This document shows positions 24,420 to 34,341 of a stretch of DNA of 64,000 bases, piece by piece (the stretch's first letter is position 1; every line of letters starts with the position of its first letter). The notes beneath the pieces are model-generated. The model saw nothing but the letters and a program-made list of their open reading frames with translations, was not told the origin of the DNA and searched no databases. The DNA comes from Siphonodentalium dalli (lineage: Eukaryota; Mollusca; Scaphopoda; Gadilida; Siphonodentaliidae): the NCBI GenBank assembly GCA_032622095.1, contig CP136066.1, positions 109,205,319 to 109,269,318 of the forward strand. Reading direction: 5' to 3'. A program made the translations under genes and the position numbers.

Positions 24420-25282
24420 ATGTCCCCCCCCCCCCCCGCAAACGTCGGGACGTGAGTCCGTCCGTCCGTCCGTCTGGAGTCCGTAACAACTTTGAAGCTT
24501 TATATCTTTGTCATCGTCAGTCGGATTTTAATTATATTCGGTATGCTGATGAAACAACATGGAAGAAAGAACATTAACAGCGGGTGTCGTCCATATATTT
24601 TTTCCCCGGAGTTACGGCCCTTATTGAGTAATGGGACTTAGTGTGAAAATGGATTTTACACTTTACATGACTAAATCCTGCGGCACACTCTACAGGCAAC
24701 ATCCCTCATCTGATTGTCACCAAACTTCATATGGATCTTTGTGGTGACCTCTTGATGGGAACTCTCAACCTTTTCCCCAAATGTGTTTTATAACGTGGCC
24801 GCCAGCAGCCATCTTGTTTAAATGGAAATTTTGATTTTTGTGTCCGTCCGGGCATATAGGCCTATCACAACCAATAGTTACTGGATCTAAATTAAATTTT
24901 GTATGGAGGTTCAGCATCATGGATTCTTTCAAAAGAGTGGCAAAGACGCTGTTTACGTTTTAGCATTTTAGGGTTATCCTTCTTTGTTTACTTTGAAATT
25001 ATTTCTTTTTGTCCGTTCGTGCAGATCATCTCAGTCATGTGTTATTGGATCTGAATGAAATTTGGTCTGGCGGTTTGCCACATCGGATGCTTTCAAAACA
25101 CTGCACAATAACGTTGTTTGCATTTTCATTTTATCTGAGTTATCAACCTTAGTTTGTCAATTTTTCGTGATTTTAGTTTGTCCGGTTGATAACTCAAATA
25201 GATATGAACCGATTTCAAGAAATCAATTTAGGTTTTATTCAGTCATCATATACCAAACTTAGACATCTTTCGAAATTAAGCC
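24420..25282. repeat. Dispersed repeat carrying GTCCGTCC runs, left part, split by the CR1-like insertion
   Basis: Starts near a C-run and GTCCGTCCGTCCGTCTGGAG (24459). It contains several AACTTTG/ATTTTG...CTGGATCT-type paragraphs typical of molluscan dispersed repeats. Its end (CGAAATTAAGCC) is continued by the sequence after 29241 (CATCAGAAAACG...CAGCGGAAAGCCACC). A homologous uninterrupted stretch lies at about 43.85-44.31 kb (CCGAATTAAGCCACCCCAGAAAA...AACGAAAAGCCACC), which shows the empty site. Confidence 0.6.
25274..25282. repeat. Target-site duplication, left copy (AATTAAGCC)
   Basis: Identical to 29233-29241, immediately outside the retrotransposon. Confidence 0.8.
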
Positions 25283-25741
25283 TTTGATCGACCACACCAT
25301 TCATGTACCTCACGTATATGACACATCTCTTTATATGTACATGTGTAATCACCTCATCCAGTATCTACTTACAAAGTAGCAATGCTGACCCATTTACTTC
25401 ATCGTTTATTCATGTTGTTTTCATGTTTGCTCATGTTTTCTTCATTATTTGTATCACCTTTTCCGGTCGATCTAGAAAACTTCCTCAATCTATTATAAAA
25501 AAATCACACAGAAATGAAATCAACCCACCACACCCGGTCCTCAGCCTCTCCTACGAAATGACTACAAATCAAGTGTCCAGTCCGTACACGGTCCCGCTTA
25601 CAGTGATTGCCAAGTTCTATTTCCATCATGTCGATATCACTTGAGCAGTACCGTGTATCAATTGGACGTTTTGATCTTAAAAAGAGTGCCCACTTGCCGA
25701 AAACATAAAAAATAAGCACAAGTAATCATCAAAGATGGAAA

Positions 25742-28700
25742 ATGAAAATTCACCAATTTCTACTGGGCATTATATTAGCAATTTTACTGGTAAGGGCTGG
25801 AGTAGAAAGAAACCCAGGGCCAGTCTGTGATAGATCAACGAAAACAATAACTATATTCCACCAGAACATACGAAGCATACGCCACAAACTCGAAAAAATA
25901 GTAGATTTTATCACTGATTACGATATCTTAGCTTTCACTGAAACTCACTTAGATCCCTCGTTTTCCTCAGAAAAACTAGAAATTACTGGTTATTGTAGCC
26001 CAATAAGAGAAGACAGAAATTCAGAAGGAGGTGGAATTTGTATATATTTTGCAGAGCATCTAATATATCGTAGAAGACATGATCTGGAGTTTGATTCCTC
26101 AATAATTTGGTTCGAAATATGTTCAAAATCGCGACTATTCCTGTTCGGGTTGTCTTACAGATCTGATCAATACTGTCACCCGAGTTATTGGGAATTATTG
26201 GAAACATCTATTCATGATGCATTAGACATAACTGAAAACATTATACTAACCGGGGATTACAATTCAAATCTCCTTGATCCGGCCTCAAAATTAAATGATA
26301 TAATCAACTTTTACACCCTAAAAAACGTAGTCACGTCCCCAACAAGAGTTACTCAAAGTTCTCAAACACTATTGGACCCTATAATTATTAACGGCGATTT
26401 TAATCTGCAAGATGCTGATACCATAGATTTGGAAATTTCTGACCATTACGGTGTCTATGCGACCCTCTGTTATGATAATACTCGCATATCCTCTTTTAAA
26501 AGACAAATCTGGGACTATAAACACGCTGACTTCGAAAGGGCGGGTAATCTGATAAACGACCTGAAATGGAATAATCTTCTTCTCCCCCTTGAATTAAATG
26601 AAGCTGCAGAACTGTTCACTAAAACATTTCTCGATATTATGTACAAATGTATCCCATTTAAACATGTCACCATCCGAACAAATGATAAACCATGGTTTAA
26701 TTCAGAAATCCGCAGACAGATAAGACGTAGAGACAGGTTGAGATCGATTGCTATTAAAAAAAATACCACAGAAACATGGGAAAAATTTAAACAATGTCGA
26801 AATCATATCAATAACATGAAGAAATATGCTAAGGCACAATTTAATGACAATTTAGAAGAACGCATTAGTACATCTGATTCAAAAGACTACTGGCAATTAA
26901 TTAATTACCTCCTCAACAAGAAAAAGACAACATTAATTCCCCCGCTGTATAGCCTAGAAGGTGGGGTAAAAATGGATTCTAAATCATATGAAATTAACGA
27001 TTTTGAAAATGCACAAATTCTAAACAAAAGATTCATTTTAAATTCCTCACTTGATGATTCAAGAAAATCATTACCCCCGTTGACCTCTAAAACACAGAAT
27101 ATACTGACTGAAATTCCTTTCGAAATGCAAGAGGTAATTGATGTTATACTAGCTTTGAAAACAAATAAGGCACATGGACATGATGACATAAGTGCTAAAA
27201 TGTTACGCTGTACTGCACAGCAGATTGCTTTACCGTTGTCATTACTATTTAAAAAATCTCTTGAGGTTGGAATATTCCCGTCTTCTTGGAAAAATGCAAA
27301 TGTTATACCAATCTTTAAAAAAGGGGACCCCGCTGATAGTGCCAATTACAGGCCGATTTCATTGTTACCTTGTCTGGCCAAAGTATTTGAAAGATTGGTC
27401 CTAAAATATGTTTCCACTTTTTTTAATGAAAATAATCTTATTTACGAGCATCAATCCGGCTTCATGGCCGGTCACAGTACAGTTTATCAACTAATTGATA
27501 TATATCACCACCTTTGCCAGAACCTAGACAAAGGTCTGTACACGTGTTCCATATTTTTTGATATTTCGAAAGCATTCGAAAGGGTCTGGCATAGGGGGCT
27601 AATATATAAATTGCAGCAATATGGGATTGCAGGAAAACTTTTGAACTGGTTCCAAGATTACTTAGTAAATAGGCGACAAAGAGTCCTGGTAACCAATACT
27701 TACTCTAAATTTGAAATTATACCATCCGGAGTGCCCCAAGGGTCAATAATGGGGCCTTTTCTCTTCTTAATTTATATAAACGATCTGCCCAACAATCTCT
27801 GCTCTAAAGCTCGAATGTACGCCGACGACACCTGCATCACTGCTTCTCACTATGACCTACAATCCCTAGCTAGACAACTCAACAATGATCTCGAAATCGT
27901 ATCACAATGGGCCAACAACTGGCTTGTAAACTTTAACCCAGAAAAGACCAAAGCTATGTCATTTTCCCTAACTAACAAAGACCAGGCCCCAAAACTATTT
28001 TTCGAAAACCAAGAAATAACCTTCATTAAATCGCATAGACACCTCGGTCTCGATATCCAAGCAAATTTAAATTGGAATGATCACATTGAAAATATCTGTC
28101 GACGAGTATCAATGAGACTATCTCAACTCAGAAAATTTAAATACAGTATCGACAGAAAGACGCTTGAAAAAATCTACAATACTTATATTTTGCCTATAAT
28201 GGACTATTCTGATATTGTCTGGGCGAACGCACCAAAATACTTGACTGATAAACTTGAAAGACTTCATAAAGAAGCTGCCAGAATTGTAACGGGACTAAAC
28301 CGATCGGTATCCGATAAAGACCTACTCCTAGAAATCGGCTGGCCCTCGCTCAGTAATAGACGCGAACATCATCAGTTACATTACATATATAAAATTACTA
28401 AAAACCTTGCACCCAACTACTTATCAACTATCTTACCTCCTCGTGCTGGCAATGTCTCGAGATACTCAAAGCGGAACCCTGGAAACTTTTATTGTTACTT
28501 CTGTCACACAGAACATTTTAAAAAATCCTTCCTACCCTTTATGACACAATCATGGAATAAGCTTCCAATTATCGTAACTGATACGTTTAACCTGAAAGAA
28601 TTTAAGGTCAATCTTAGTTTTATAGATTTGACCCTAAAACCACCTCCTTATTTTCAAACTGGGAGTCGGAAAGAAAATATAATTCATTCTAAAATTCGCA

Positions 28701-28984
28701 ACGGTTGCAGTGAACTTCGCTTAGATATGTATGATAACTTTATAGCCGAAGGCCCGGTGTGTAATTGTGGCACAGAGATCGAGGATGCCTGTCACTTCTT
28801 TTTCGAATGTCCATTGTTCCGACCGCAAAGAACTAAATTATATGATAGACTAGATGAGTATGCTTTCACAATAGTAGACGTAAACCACTTCCTCCGAGGC
28901 GCCCCAAGCATTCCACAGCATCGAAACCAGCTACTCTTTTACATTGTACAAAAATATATATCAGAAAGTAAACGTTTCACTTAA
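25742..28984 (+). CDS. Retrotransposon polyprotein: 2A-like leader, AP endonuclease, reverse transcriptase
   Basis: 1080 codons without a break. Residues 6-17 are hydrophobic and lead directly into RAGVERNPGP (residues 18-27), a 2A-like ribosome-skipping motif. The APE-type endonuclease follows (about 33-260): FHQNIRSI, FTETHLD near 64, GDYNSNLLDP near 174, SDHYGVYA near 233. The reverse transcriptase spans about 500-770: YRPISLLPCLAKVFERL, DISKAFERVWH, GVPQGSIMGPFLF, and the catalytic YADD at about residue 693. A Cys/His cluster (CNCG...CHFFFEC) lies near residue 1007. By family knowledge the protein nicks target DNA and copies its own RNA there. No separate ORF1 is seen upstream. All expected catalytic motifs are present, so it may be active. 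Confidence 0.93.
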   Translation: MKIHQFLLGIILAILLVRAGVERNPGPVCDRSTKTITIFHQNIRSIRHKLEKIVDFITDYDILAFTETHLDPSFSSEKLEITGYCSPIREDRNSEGGGICIYFAEHLIYRRRHDLEFDSSIIWFEICSKSRLFLFGLSYRSDQYCHPSYWELLETSIHDALDITENIILTGDYNSNLLDPASKLNDIINFYTLKNVVTSPTRVTQSSQTLLDPIIINGDFNLQDADTIDLEISDHYGVYATLCYDNTRISSFKRQIWDYKHADFERAGNLINDLKWNNLLLPLELNEAAELFTKTFLDIMYKCIPFKHVTIRTNDKPWFNSEIRRQIRRRDRLRSIAIKKNTTETWEKFKQCRNHINNMKKYAKAQFNDNLEERISTSDSKDYWQLINYLLNKKKTTLIPPLYSLEGGVKMDSKSYEINDFENAQILNKRFILNSSLDDSRKSLPPLTSKTQNILTEIPFEMQEVIDVILALKTNKAHGHDDISAKMLRCTAQQIALPLSLLFKKSLEVGIFPSSWKNANVIPIFKKGDPADSANYRPISLLPCLAKVFERLVLKYVSTFFNENNLIYEHQSGFMAGHSTVYQLIDIYHHLCQNLDKGLYTCSIFFDISKAFERVWHRGLIYKLQQYGIAGKLLNWFQDYLVNRRQRVLVTNTYSKFEIIPSGVPQGSIMGPFLFLIYINDLPNNLCSKARMYADDTCITASHYDLQSLARQLNNDLEIVSQWANNWLVNFNPEKTKAMSFSLTNKDQAPKLFFENQEITFIKSHRHLGLDIQANLNWNDHIENICRRVSMRLSQLRKFKYSIDRKTLEKIYNTYILPIMDYSDIVWANAPKYLTDKLERLHKEAARIVTGLNRSVSDKDLLLEIGWPSLSNRREHHQLHYIYKITKNLAPNYLSTILPPRAGNVSRYSKRNPGNFYCYFCHTEHFKKSFLPFMTQSWNKLPIIVTDTFNLKEFKVNLSFIDLTLKPPPYFQTGSRKENIIHSKIRNGCSELRLDMYDNFIAEGPVCNCGTEIEDACHFFFECPLFRPQRTKLYDRLDEYAFTIVDVNHFLRGAPSIPQHRNQLLFYIVQKYISESKRFT
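25793..25822 (+). other. 2A-like ribosome-skipping motif coding site
   Basis: Encodes RAGVERNPGP directly after a hydrophobic segment at the N-terminus. The canonical motif is D(V/I)ExNPGP; here the Asp position is Gly while V, E, N, P, G and P are kept. Skipping would occur between Gly26 and Pro27, releasing a 26-residue leader. Confidence 0.7.
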
Positions 28985-29232
28985 CGAATAAAAATCTTAA
29001 ACAACTTACGGCACGGCATGGCATGATATCTACAGAAGAGGACCTCAGGACCGGTATAACATCAATCACCAGACATCATCATCAACATTCTTATTATTAC
29101 ATGTACATTATATCTGTTAATCATCTTGTTTAAACATTTGTATAAATATTGTCGGGAGAGGGGCCACCTTAAGTTGTTATAACTTGTCCCCCAATCCCTT
29201 GTAAACTGAGTTACAATAAATATGTTTAAACC

Positions 29233-29241
29233 AATTAAGCC
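29233..29241. repeat. Target-site duplication, right copy (AATTAAGCC)
   Basis: Identical to 25274-25282. The host repeat continues directly after it. Confidence 0.8.
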
Positions 29242-29319
29242 ACATCAGAAAACGAATAAACCTCAGCGGAAAGCCACCTTGGCGGGGGGTACTCTGGGCG
29301 GTGCAATTGTTTTGATATT

Positions 29320-30780
29320 CGGTCAAATAAAGCAACCTTATTCGGGGTACGTGTGGCCTTGCGGCCTGTTATTATTCTAGTACTATGTCATGTCATCTAG
29401 TCGTGCGACTTCACGCAGTATATCGTAGCGAGGCACATATAGAGTGCTTGAACATTTCGTACATGTATCGACATATATTTGATCGCCTAAACGTGAAAAG
29501 GATAACTGTAGAGATGTTCAGCCTGTAGCTTGTAGGCATTAATTAACTGCCATTTTCGGAAGATGTCTAACAATATACATGTGTTATTCTGATTTGGTAG
29601 GTTTAATAATAACAACAATCGCTCTGTTAGTATGCTATACAAATTCAGATACCTTGAATATTGTACGTTCTATTTATGTCTGTATATGCTACAGTTACCA
29701 TTATATCCTATGGTAAGAACTATCGATATACTGCCAAATCCGGTTATAAACGTTCATTCCACCGTCAGGTTGTGAACAATGTACACTTATTTGGTTATTA
29801 ATAAGCTATATGCATATTTCAACCTAGTTGACATCGAAATACCGTTGAATTTCTCGTCTATATATAGCGGGCTCTACGTCCAGATCCAGTGGCGGAATTT
29901 TTCGTTACTTTTAATCGACTTTATCTAACAAATCATTACAAAATGCTATTTTTATCGAGAAGAGTGATACCTTACGGTCATAATACTGCATTATAGTCTA
30001 ACATTTATGTTAAACCACGCACATAGTAACTCACGTTTGATCACGTGAGAAGCCGGACTGTTACGAAGTCGCGAGGTCAAATGAGTTTGTATTCATTTCA
30101 AATTAAGTTAGCATGCAATTTCGATAGCATATATTTTTCACATTAAATTACTACTTTCACTTTATAACTTGTGGGGTTCAGAACAAACATAATGTCTTCT
30201 TTGGAATAAACCGGGTTACTTTTACAATTGTGACATTTTATTGCCGTCATTTTGGTGCTTTTAGATAAGCGGTACTTTACGCTTAAAGTTATGTAAAACA
30301 CTCCGGTACGGTGATCAAATAGAAACGGATATTGTTTAAAGTATAGTTATTTTTACAAGTATTATATCCAAATTGACAACACACTGTCATTCTTATATAT
30401 TAATTAAATGCAGCAACTGTCGATGGCAAAATGGGTTTCGTTAGTTTATCGGCGATAAATGCGTCCCGAATCGAGTAGTAAATATTTACGATTGAGAGTA
30501 GTTCAGATGATGTTTTCTATGGAGTGGTATGCTCAATTTGCTTCAGGTTTTCGGCGATGTTAGTTGAATGTTACATTCCTCCATTTGGCATAGCGCCTGA
30601 GACTAACTCATCAATTTCACGCACCCGAACAAGTACATAATATGTCTTTAAGGCAACCGTTCTTCAAGATAAACCAGTATTATCAATACCGATTACACTT
30701 GCTGGTTTACGTCGAAGGAAGATTTGTCTAGGTTAAACCAAGTCACCAACTTGAACTGGTCCATTATTCATTTGGAATGG
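29320..30780. other. Spacer, no gene seen
   Basis: AT-rich with frequent stops in all frames. No domain, repeat array or clear element ends recognised. Confidence 0.45.
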
Positions 30781-30784
30781 TGTT

Positions 30785-30970
30785 CGTTCAGGACAAAAGA
30801 GCAGCGACAGTATGTCGGAAAATAAGTGCTGAAGGATTCATATTCTTTGGTGGGAAATGTTCATATAATAAGTTCAACAAAGGTTTTTTGTTGAACTTAC
30901 TATCTGAACATTAGAAGGGAACTACTCGTCAATGAGTATTTAGTATAGAACGGGTTAATAACCCGATTTA
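30785..30970. repeat. Dispersed hairpin repeat, copy 4
   Basis: GGGAAATGTTCATATAATAA, then GTTCAAC and GTTGAAC arms around a T-rich loop, then a truncated inverted arm CTATCTGAACATT. It is flanked by CTACTCGTCAATGAGTATTT, as in the 4.4 kb copy (inverted). Confidence 0.65.
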
Positions 30971-31309
30971 AGTTTAAACGTGAATATTATAGGTAAGTCC
31001 CTTGAACAGGCTGCATGATGAGTGAAAAATCTAGCTCTATCAGTCGGTACGATGGGGTGTCTTGATGCATGTGCTTCGAGATAACGCTGTTATCTATTTG
31101 CATGTTGATCTTTGATACGTGTTGGGACTAGCTATTGGCGGTGATCATCCCCTTGTAGTGTATATACATGTAAATATAAAACAATCAATTCGTCTGGATG
31201 ATAACAGAGGGTATGTATTACCACTTTCCTATATTCTGTTTTTTTTTCCTTTCAAAAATATTTTGTCTCGCAGCACATTGTCGAAAAATGGGGATAACTC
31301 CACTAAAAT

Positions 31310-32575
31310 AGTCGGGCGGTCCTCACAATTTCCAGGCACGTATGATCATTTTTATGTTTTCGGGCCTCGGGAAACCCACCCACCCTATTTCTTCCGTTTC
31401 CGGCCTTTTTTCCAAGCAATTTTGGACACCCACCCTTTTTTTTCCATTTCAGGAATTGTTTTCCGGTCAGTTTTGGACACCCACCCCCCTAAATTTGAGA
31501 AAATTATCAATTGACCAACCAAATAGCTGATTATCCCTGATTATCATAGTTTATTGCGCGAGATTTTAATAGAACAATGCATAATGAAGATAACGATACT
31601 ATTTGAATTTATCATATAAGTGTCATTAATCAAGAAATGTGTCAACATGATCACATTTCTAGGGATAGGCAGAGTGTCAAAGTTTTTATTAAAATATTTA
31701 TTTTATTTATTCATTTTCATAATATATAGTCACATGCTCTAGTCATATAATCACATTTGAGTATTCTACAGACTACATGGTACAACACATTTAAGATTAT
31801 TTGATATTTGCTATGTGATATATTGCTTGAACCAAATTGTTTATCAAAACATGTGGAAATACAACTATTCATCCCAGTTCATCCCAGTTTGAAGAATAAT
31901 GCTAATACCAAACATAACCATGATATACCAATGGCAGGCTGGTAGCCACTGCCTGAAGTAATAGGCTTCGTAATAATTGGGAATAACATATGGATGGATA
32001 GCCCAATCTCACTTCTGTTTTGCTCACGATATCAGTGACGATAAAATCTTTGTTACGGTGATTAACATTGCAAGCTGATCCACATTAAATTGTAAAAAAA
32101 ATTGTTCAATTTATATGTTAAGATTTTATGTTTTACGTTGTCAAAAATCTATTTTATTCCATTATTTATTATATGTTTATTTCCATGTCCCATATGGTCA
32201 AGTGTGCTTTCATTTTATCGCTTATTTTCAGCTGAGTTCTGCATAGTTATTCTTATTTTGTTTTATCAGTAGATGGAACCCTGATTAAATTTTATTTTTC
32301 CAATAGCGCAGTTTCTTGTTCTATCAAGTTGAATTTGGGTTATTGTTGGCCATTGTGCAACTGATCCTACTTCTGATAACCTCTATGTATAGTATAGCTC
32401 TGCTATTAACTAAATATGACCTGTTTCTGTTCAAAACACATCAAAATAAGACTCAATAGCAGAAATGGAAAACAAAATTGGCACATGAAAACACTGCCTT
32501 TCGGACCCGAGAGACACCCACCCACCCCATCATACGTGCCTGGAATTGTTTCCGACCCCCCCCCCCCTTGTGCCA
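31310..32575. repeat. Possible non-autonomous element with inverted ends
   Basis: TTTCCAGGCACGTATGAT at about 31329 is repeated in inverse as ATCATACGTGCCTGGAATT at about 32531. Both are flanked on the inner side by CACCCACCC-rich sequence. No ORF between them codes for a recognised protein. A GGACGGACGAACG run lies just outside, near 32640. Confidence 0.4.
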
Positions 32576-32724
32576 AGTATAAAAAATATGTAGGAATACA
32601 ACGGACAAAAATGTGTCCACGGACGGACTTACGCCTCGACGGACGGACGAACGCACGGACCGGACGAATGTAATACAGTATTCTCACTACTTCCTTCGGT
32701 CATTGGGGTATAATTATGATTGAT

Positions 32725-32862
32725 TACTTTTATTATATGATCATTAACTTTTTTCTAAAAGTCCCACCCTAAATATACGAACAGGAGTTGATAACTCACG
32801 ATATAAACTGGATTTTCCTGTAAATATGAATGGTAGGTAAATAACAAGCTCACGCCACGTCA
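32725..32862. repeat. Left fragment of the repeat family seen intact at 47.2-47.8 kb
   Basis: CTAAAAGTCCCACCCTAAAT and ATAACAAGCTCACGCCACGTCAT align with CTAAAAGTCCCATACTAAAT and ATAACAAGATCACGCGACGTCAT at 47.24-47.35 kb. The family resumes at 34298 and again at 37228, so two retrotransposons lie inside it. Confidence 0.7.
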
Positions 32863-32904
32863 TTAATGATATAATGCATGCATTTGATATACCTCGTGTT
32901 CTCC

Positions 32905-34310
32905 TATCCGATTAGGAGATCAACTGATAAGTCGTCTACTTTTTGCGGACGATTTGGTTTTGTTCTCGGACACGAAAGATGGTCTCCAAAAATGTCTAAA
33001 TAAACTAGACGCATATACGCGCGTTATTTGTCTATAAGGACATGTCAATACTGAGAAAACAAAATGAATTGTATTCCGAAAAGGATACACCCGAAAGGTG
33101 CCAAGTTTTCACATAAATGGGGCTATAGTAGATGTCGTAAAAGAGTACAACTACCTAGGTATAAAATTTTGTGCCAATGGATCTTTTACGAAGGCACAGG
33201 CTGAAATACAACTTAAAGGTATGAAGGCAGTATTCTCTTTGAGAAAGTCTCTCCGAGAACATTCCCTGTTCTCTGTTGATTTGTGGGTTAAACTCTTCGA
33301 TAAACTCATCAAGCCAATCATTCTTTACGGATGTGAGGTATGGGCTTCAGATATAAATTTGAACAGATTAAACACAATACCGTGTGAATTTACTCGCATA
33401 AAGTTTTGTAAGTCTGTACTCGGTGTAAGCAAACAGGCGTCAAACCATGTAGTTAGGGCAGAGCTCGGAAGATACCCGATAGTGAACGATGTTCTATTCA
33501 GAGCTATCAAATACACAAAGCGAATTTCTGAATCAGATCCACATTCACTCATCTATACCGCAGCTATGTCCAGCGATGAATTCGTCATCCCTGAACACGA
33601 ATCGGTGAGACTCGGCGTTCCAAAATTAAATGAAATTGTTCCCAATGCCTCAATTCATAAACAGATAAATGACATTAAAGTCAAATTGAAAGAAAGTCAC
33701 ATAGAGAATTATAAAACTGATATTTTCAACGATGACAAATGTTCTGGCGCGAACAAGTTAAGGACGTACCGTGTAGTCAAACAACAGTACAAACAAAAAC
33801 CATATATAAATATTGTCCAGCATATCGACACCAAGATTGTGTTTTGTGAACTAAGAATTAGTAATCATAACTTGGTAATTGAAAAGGGTCGCCATAAACA
33901 GCCAAAAGTGTCACTGGATGAAATAATTTGTAGAAAATGTAACATGGAGGTTGAGAATGAAGAACACTTCCTTATGCGCTGCAACACATATGATAAGATG
34001 CGCAAACATTTATTTTATGAGATAGGGATGACGAGTGAGCAATTTATTGGATAGAATGATGGCCAAAAATTCCACTACATATTGCCAAAAACAACGAGCC
34101 TCATACATGCAACATAATTTGCAACATGGCCCGGACAGTTTTCAAAGAAAGGTCAAATTCTACTGAGATAATTATGAAATAGTTACTATAGTATATATAT
34201 TATGTTGAATAATTGTTGACATTGTTATATATATTTATTATTTTGACATCGACTTGTGTGGACGTTTTATGTCATTAAACTATCTATCTATCTATCTGAG
34301 TTATTAATAG
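32905..34310 (+). pseudogene. 5'-truncated, decayed non-LTR retrotransposon (RT 3' half)
   Basis: Begins with RT residues LLFADDLVLFSDTKDGL (catalytic FADD near 32940), broken by stops at about 33036 and 33066. It then reads 318 codons (33098-34054) of the C-terminal part: YNYLGIKFCANGSF, KPIILYGCEVWA, and the zinc-like CRKCNMEVENEEHFLMRC. The 3' end is a simple repeat, CTATCTATCTATCTATC (about 34284-34300), as in several Jockey/I-type elements. Its RT resembles in style the element at 63 kb. Not functional: the endonuclease and the RT 5' half are missing. Confidence 0.8.
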
Positions 34311-34327
34311 GAATCGTTGGTTGATAT

Positions 34328-34341
34328 AAATCTCTGGGTTA
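34328..34341. repeat. Target-site duplication of the Tx1-like element, left copy
   Basis: AAATCTCTGGGTTA, identical to 37228-37241. Confidence 0.85.

Larger units (their letters stand above)
25283..29232 (+). mobile_element. Full-length CR1-like non-LTR retrotransposon
   Basis: A 3.95 kb insertion flanked by the 9 bp direct repeat AATTAAGCC (25274-25282 and 29233-29241), with an empty-site relative at 44.2 kb. It has a ~460 bp 5' leader, one 1080-codon ORF, and a ~250 bp 3' region ending in AATAAATATGTTTAAACC without a long poly(A). Endonuclease-plus-RT layout and RT motifs place it in the Jockey/CR1/L2 group. The intact ORF and matching target duplication suggest recent insertion. Confidence 0.85.

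Noticed and set aside
25303-25644. 113-codon ORF upstream of the CR1-like ORF as an ORF1
   Set aside because: No coiled coil, RRM or zinc knuckle; it lies in the leader and looks incidental.
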